Source of the DNA: an uncultured Cryomorphaceae bacterium | GTDB taxonomy: Bacteria > Bacteroidota > Bacteroidia > Flavobacteriales > Schleiferiaceae | Reading direction: 5' to 3' | NCBI GenBank assembly: GCA_913049845.1 | Contig: CAJWZE010000015.1 | Span: 1 to 32,819, forward strand | DNA length: 32,819 nucleotides | In this document: piece after piece, positions 32,637 to 32,819 of the stretch | Position numbering within the stretch: position 1 is the first letter of the stretch | How the letters are laid out: each line of letters opens with the position of its first letter | Notes under the pieces: model-generated | The model's input: only the letters and a program-made list of their open reading frames with translations | Databases searched by the model: none | What the model was told of the DNA's origin: nothing | Position numbers and translations under genes: made by a program

Positions 32637-32819
32637 TTACTCTGCGCTTTCTTCTTCAGCTTCATCAGCATTAGCCTCTTCAGCAGTGACTTTGGCTTTC
32701 GCCTTTTTAGCAGGAGCTTCTTTAGCAGCTTTAGTTTCTGCCTCTTCAGCAGGAACTTCTTCAGCAGCAGCTTCAGTTTCTGCCTCTTCAGCAGGAGCTT
32801 CTTCAACAGCAGCTTCAGT
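32637..32819 (-). CDS. rpsP: Ribosomal protein S16, C-terminal acidic/alanine-rich tail (partial)
   Basis: Only the 3' end is inside the window: 60 codons and the TAA at 32639-32637; the gene begins to the right of 32819. The translated part is a low-complexity Ala/Glu/Lys tail, with phrases such as PAEEAE and a final EEESAE. This is the extension that Bacteroidota S16 proteins carry after the conserved core. Identification rests on this tail and on the position immediately before rimM. The globular S16 core is not visible here. It contains tandem 42-base repeats described separately. Confidence 0.75.
   Translation of the reverse strand, partial: TEAAVEEAPAEEAETEAAAEEVPAEEAETKAAKEAPAKKAKAKVTAEEANADEAEEESAE
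32697..32819. repeat. Tandem 42-bp repeat in the S16 tail
   Basis: Two 42-base units (32778-32819 and 32736-32777) differ at only two bases, and a third, shorter and more diverged 39-base unit covers 32697-32735. Each encodes a T(E/K)AA...APA...-type block on the minus strand. The array may continue to the right of the window. Confidence 0.75.

Noticed and set aside
32603-32806. Minus-strand open frame of 67 codons rich in Lys and Leu
   Set aside because: It is the wrong frame of the S16 tail. The frame ending at 32637 gives the expected acidic Ala/Glu extension and the correct position before rimM.
1-32819. Mobile element, CRISPR array, prophage or defence system
   Set aside because: I saw no transposase, integrase, terminal inverted repeats, direct repeats with spacers, or recognised defence genes. 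The gene content and tight gene spacing are those of a core chromosome segment.

Overview
The window looks like an ordinary core-genome segment of a Bacteroidota bacterium, most likely a marine Flavobacteriales lineage. The reasons are: two secreted proteins with type IX secretion C-terminal sorting domains; the long Bacteroidota versions of NusB (311 aa) and signal peptidase I (534 aa); a DUF5683 gene beside parAB; few Shine-Dalgarno sequences; and several promoter-like sites of the Bacteroidota TTTG / TAnnTTTG type. I see no insertion sequence, integrase, phage gene, CRISPR array or toxin-antitoxin pair.

Layout. 1-1201 (+): a terminator, a small Smr-domain protein, the RNase P RNA gene and a small membrane protein. 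1226-5288: a GT39-like membrane glycosyltransferase (+), thioredoxin reductase (-), two lipoproteins (+) and tRNA-Pro(GGG) (+). 5302-9453 (-): a shared terminator and a 1375-aa modular secreted protein. 9454-9815: a 362-bp non-coding leader with a 16-bp perfect palindrome and a stem-loop. 9816-11222 (+): a sodium/solute symporter. 11230-20222 (-): a long tightly packed run, read parA, parB, DUF5683, dapB, lepB, wbqC-like, acyl-CoA carboxylase beta, a second type IX secreted protein and an unassigned short coding-like stretch. 20315-22069 (-): an ABC exporter half-transporter. 22207-25390 (+): nusB, DUF1573 lipoprotein, yajC, ybbR/cdaR-like, coaE. 25366-29510 (-): a DHFR/RibD-like reductase, PhoH with PIN domain, pckA and DUF423. 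29619-30971 (+): a saccharopine-dehydrogenase-like protein with a good promoter. 30968-32819 (-): trmN6-like methyltransferase, a four-helix membrane protein, rimM and the C-terminal end of ribosomal protein S16, read as the operon rpsP-rimM-TM-trmN.

The genes are mostly housekeeping: chromosome partition, lysine and peptidoglycan precursor synthesis, protein export and processing, ribosome maturation, gluconeogenesis and branched-chain acyl-CoA metabolism. I did not find a convincing undescribed multi-gene system. The items most worth a second look are: a coding-like stretch of at least 57 codons without a normal start (11230-11403); two GC-rich hairpin/T-tract elements that stop 4 to 6 bases before start codons; the palindrome and stem-loop in front of the symporter; 42-bp tandem repeats encoding the acidic tail of S16; and an ABC exporter whose Walker B catalytic position is Asp.
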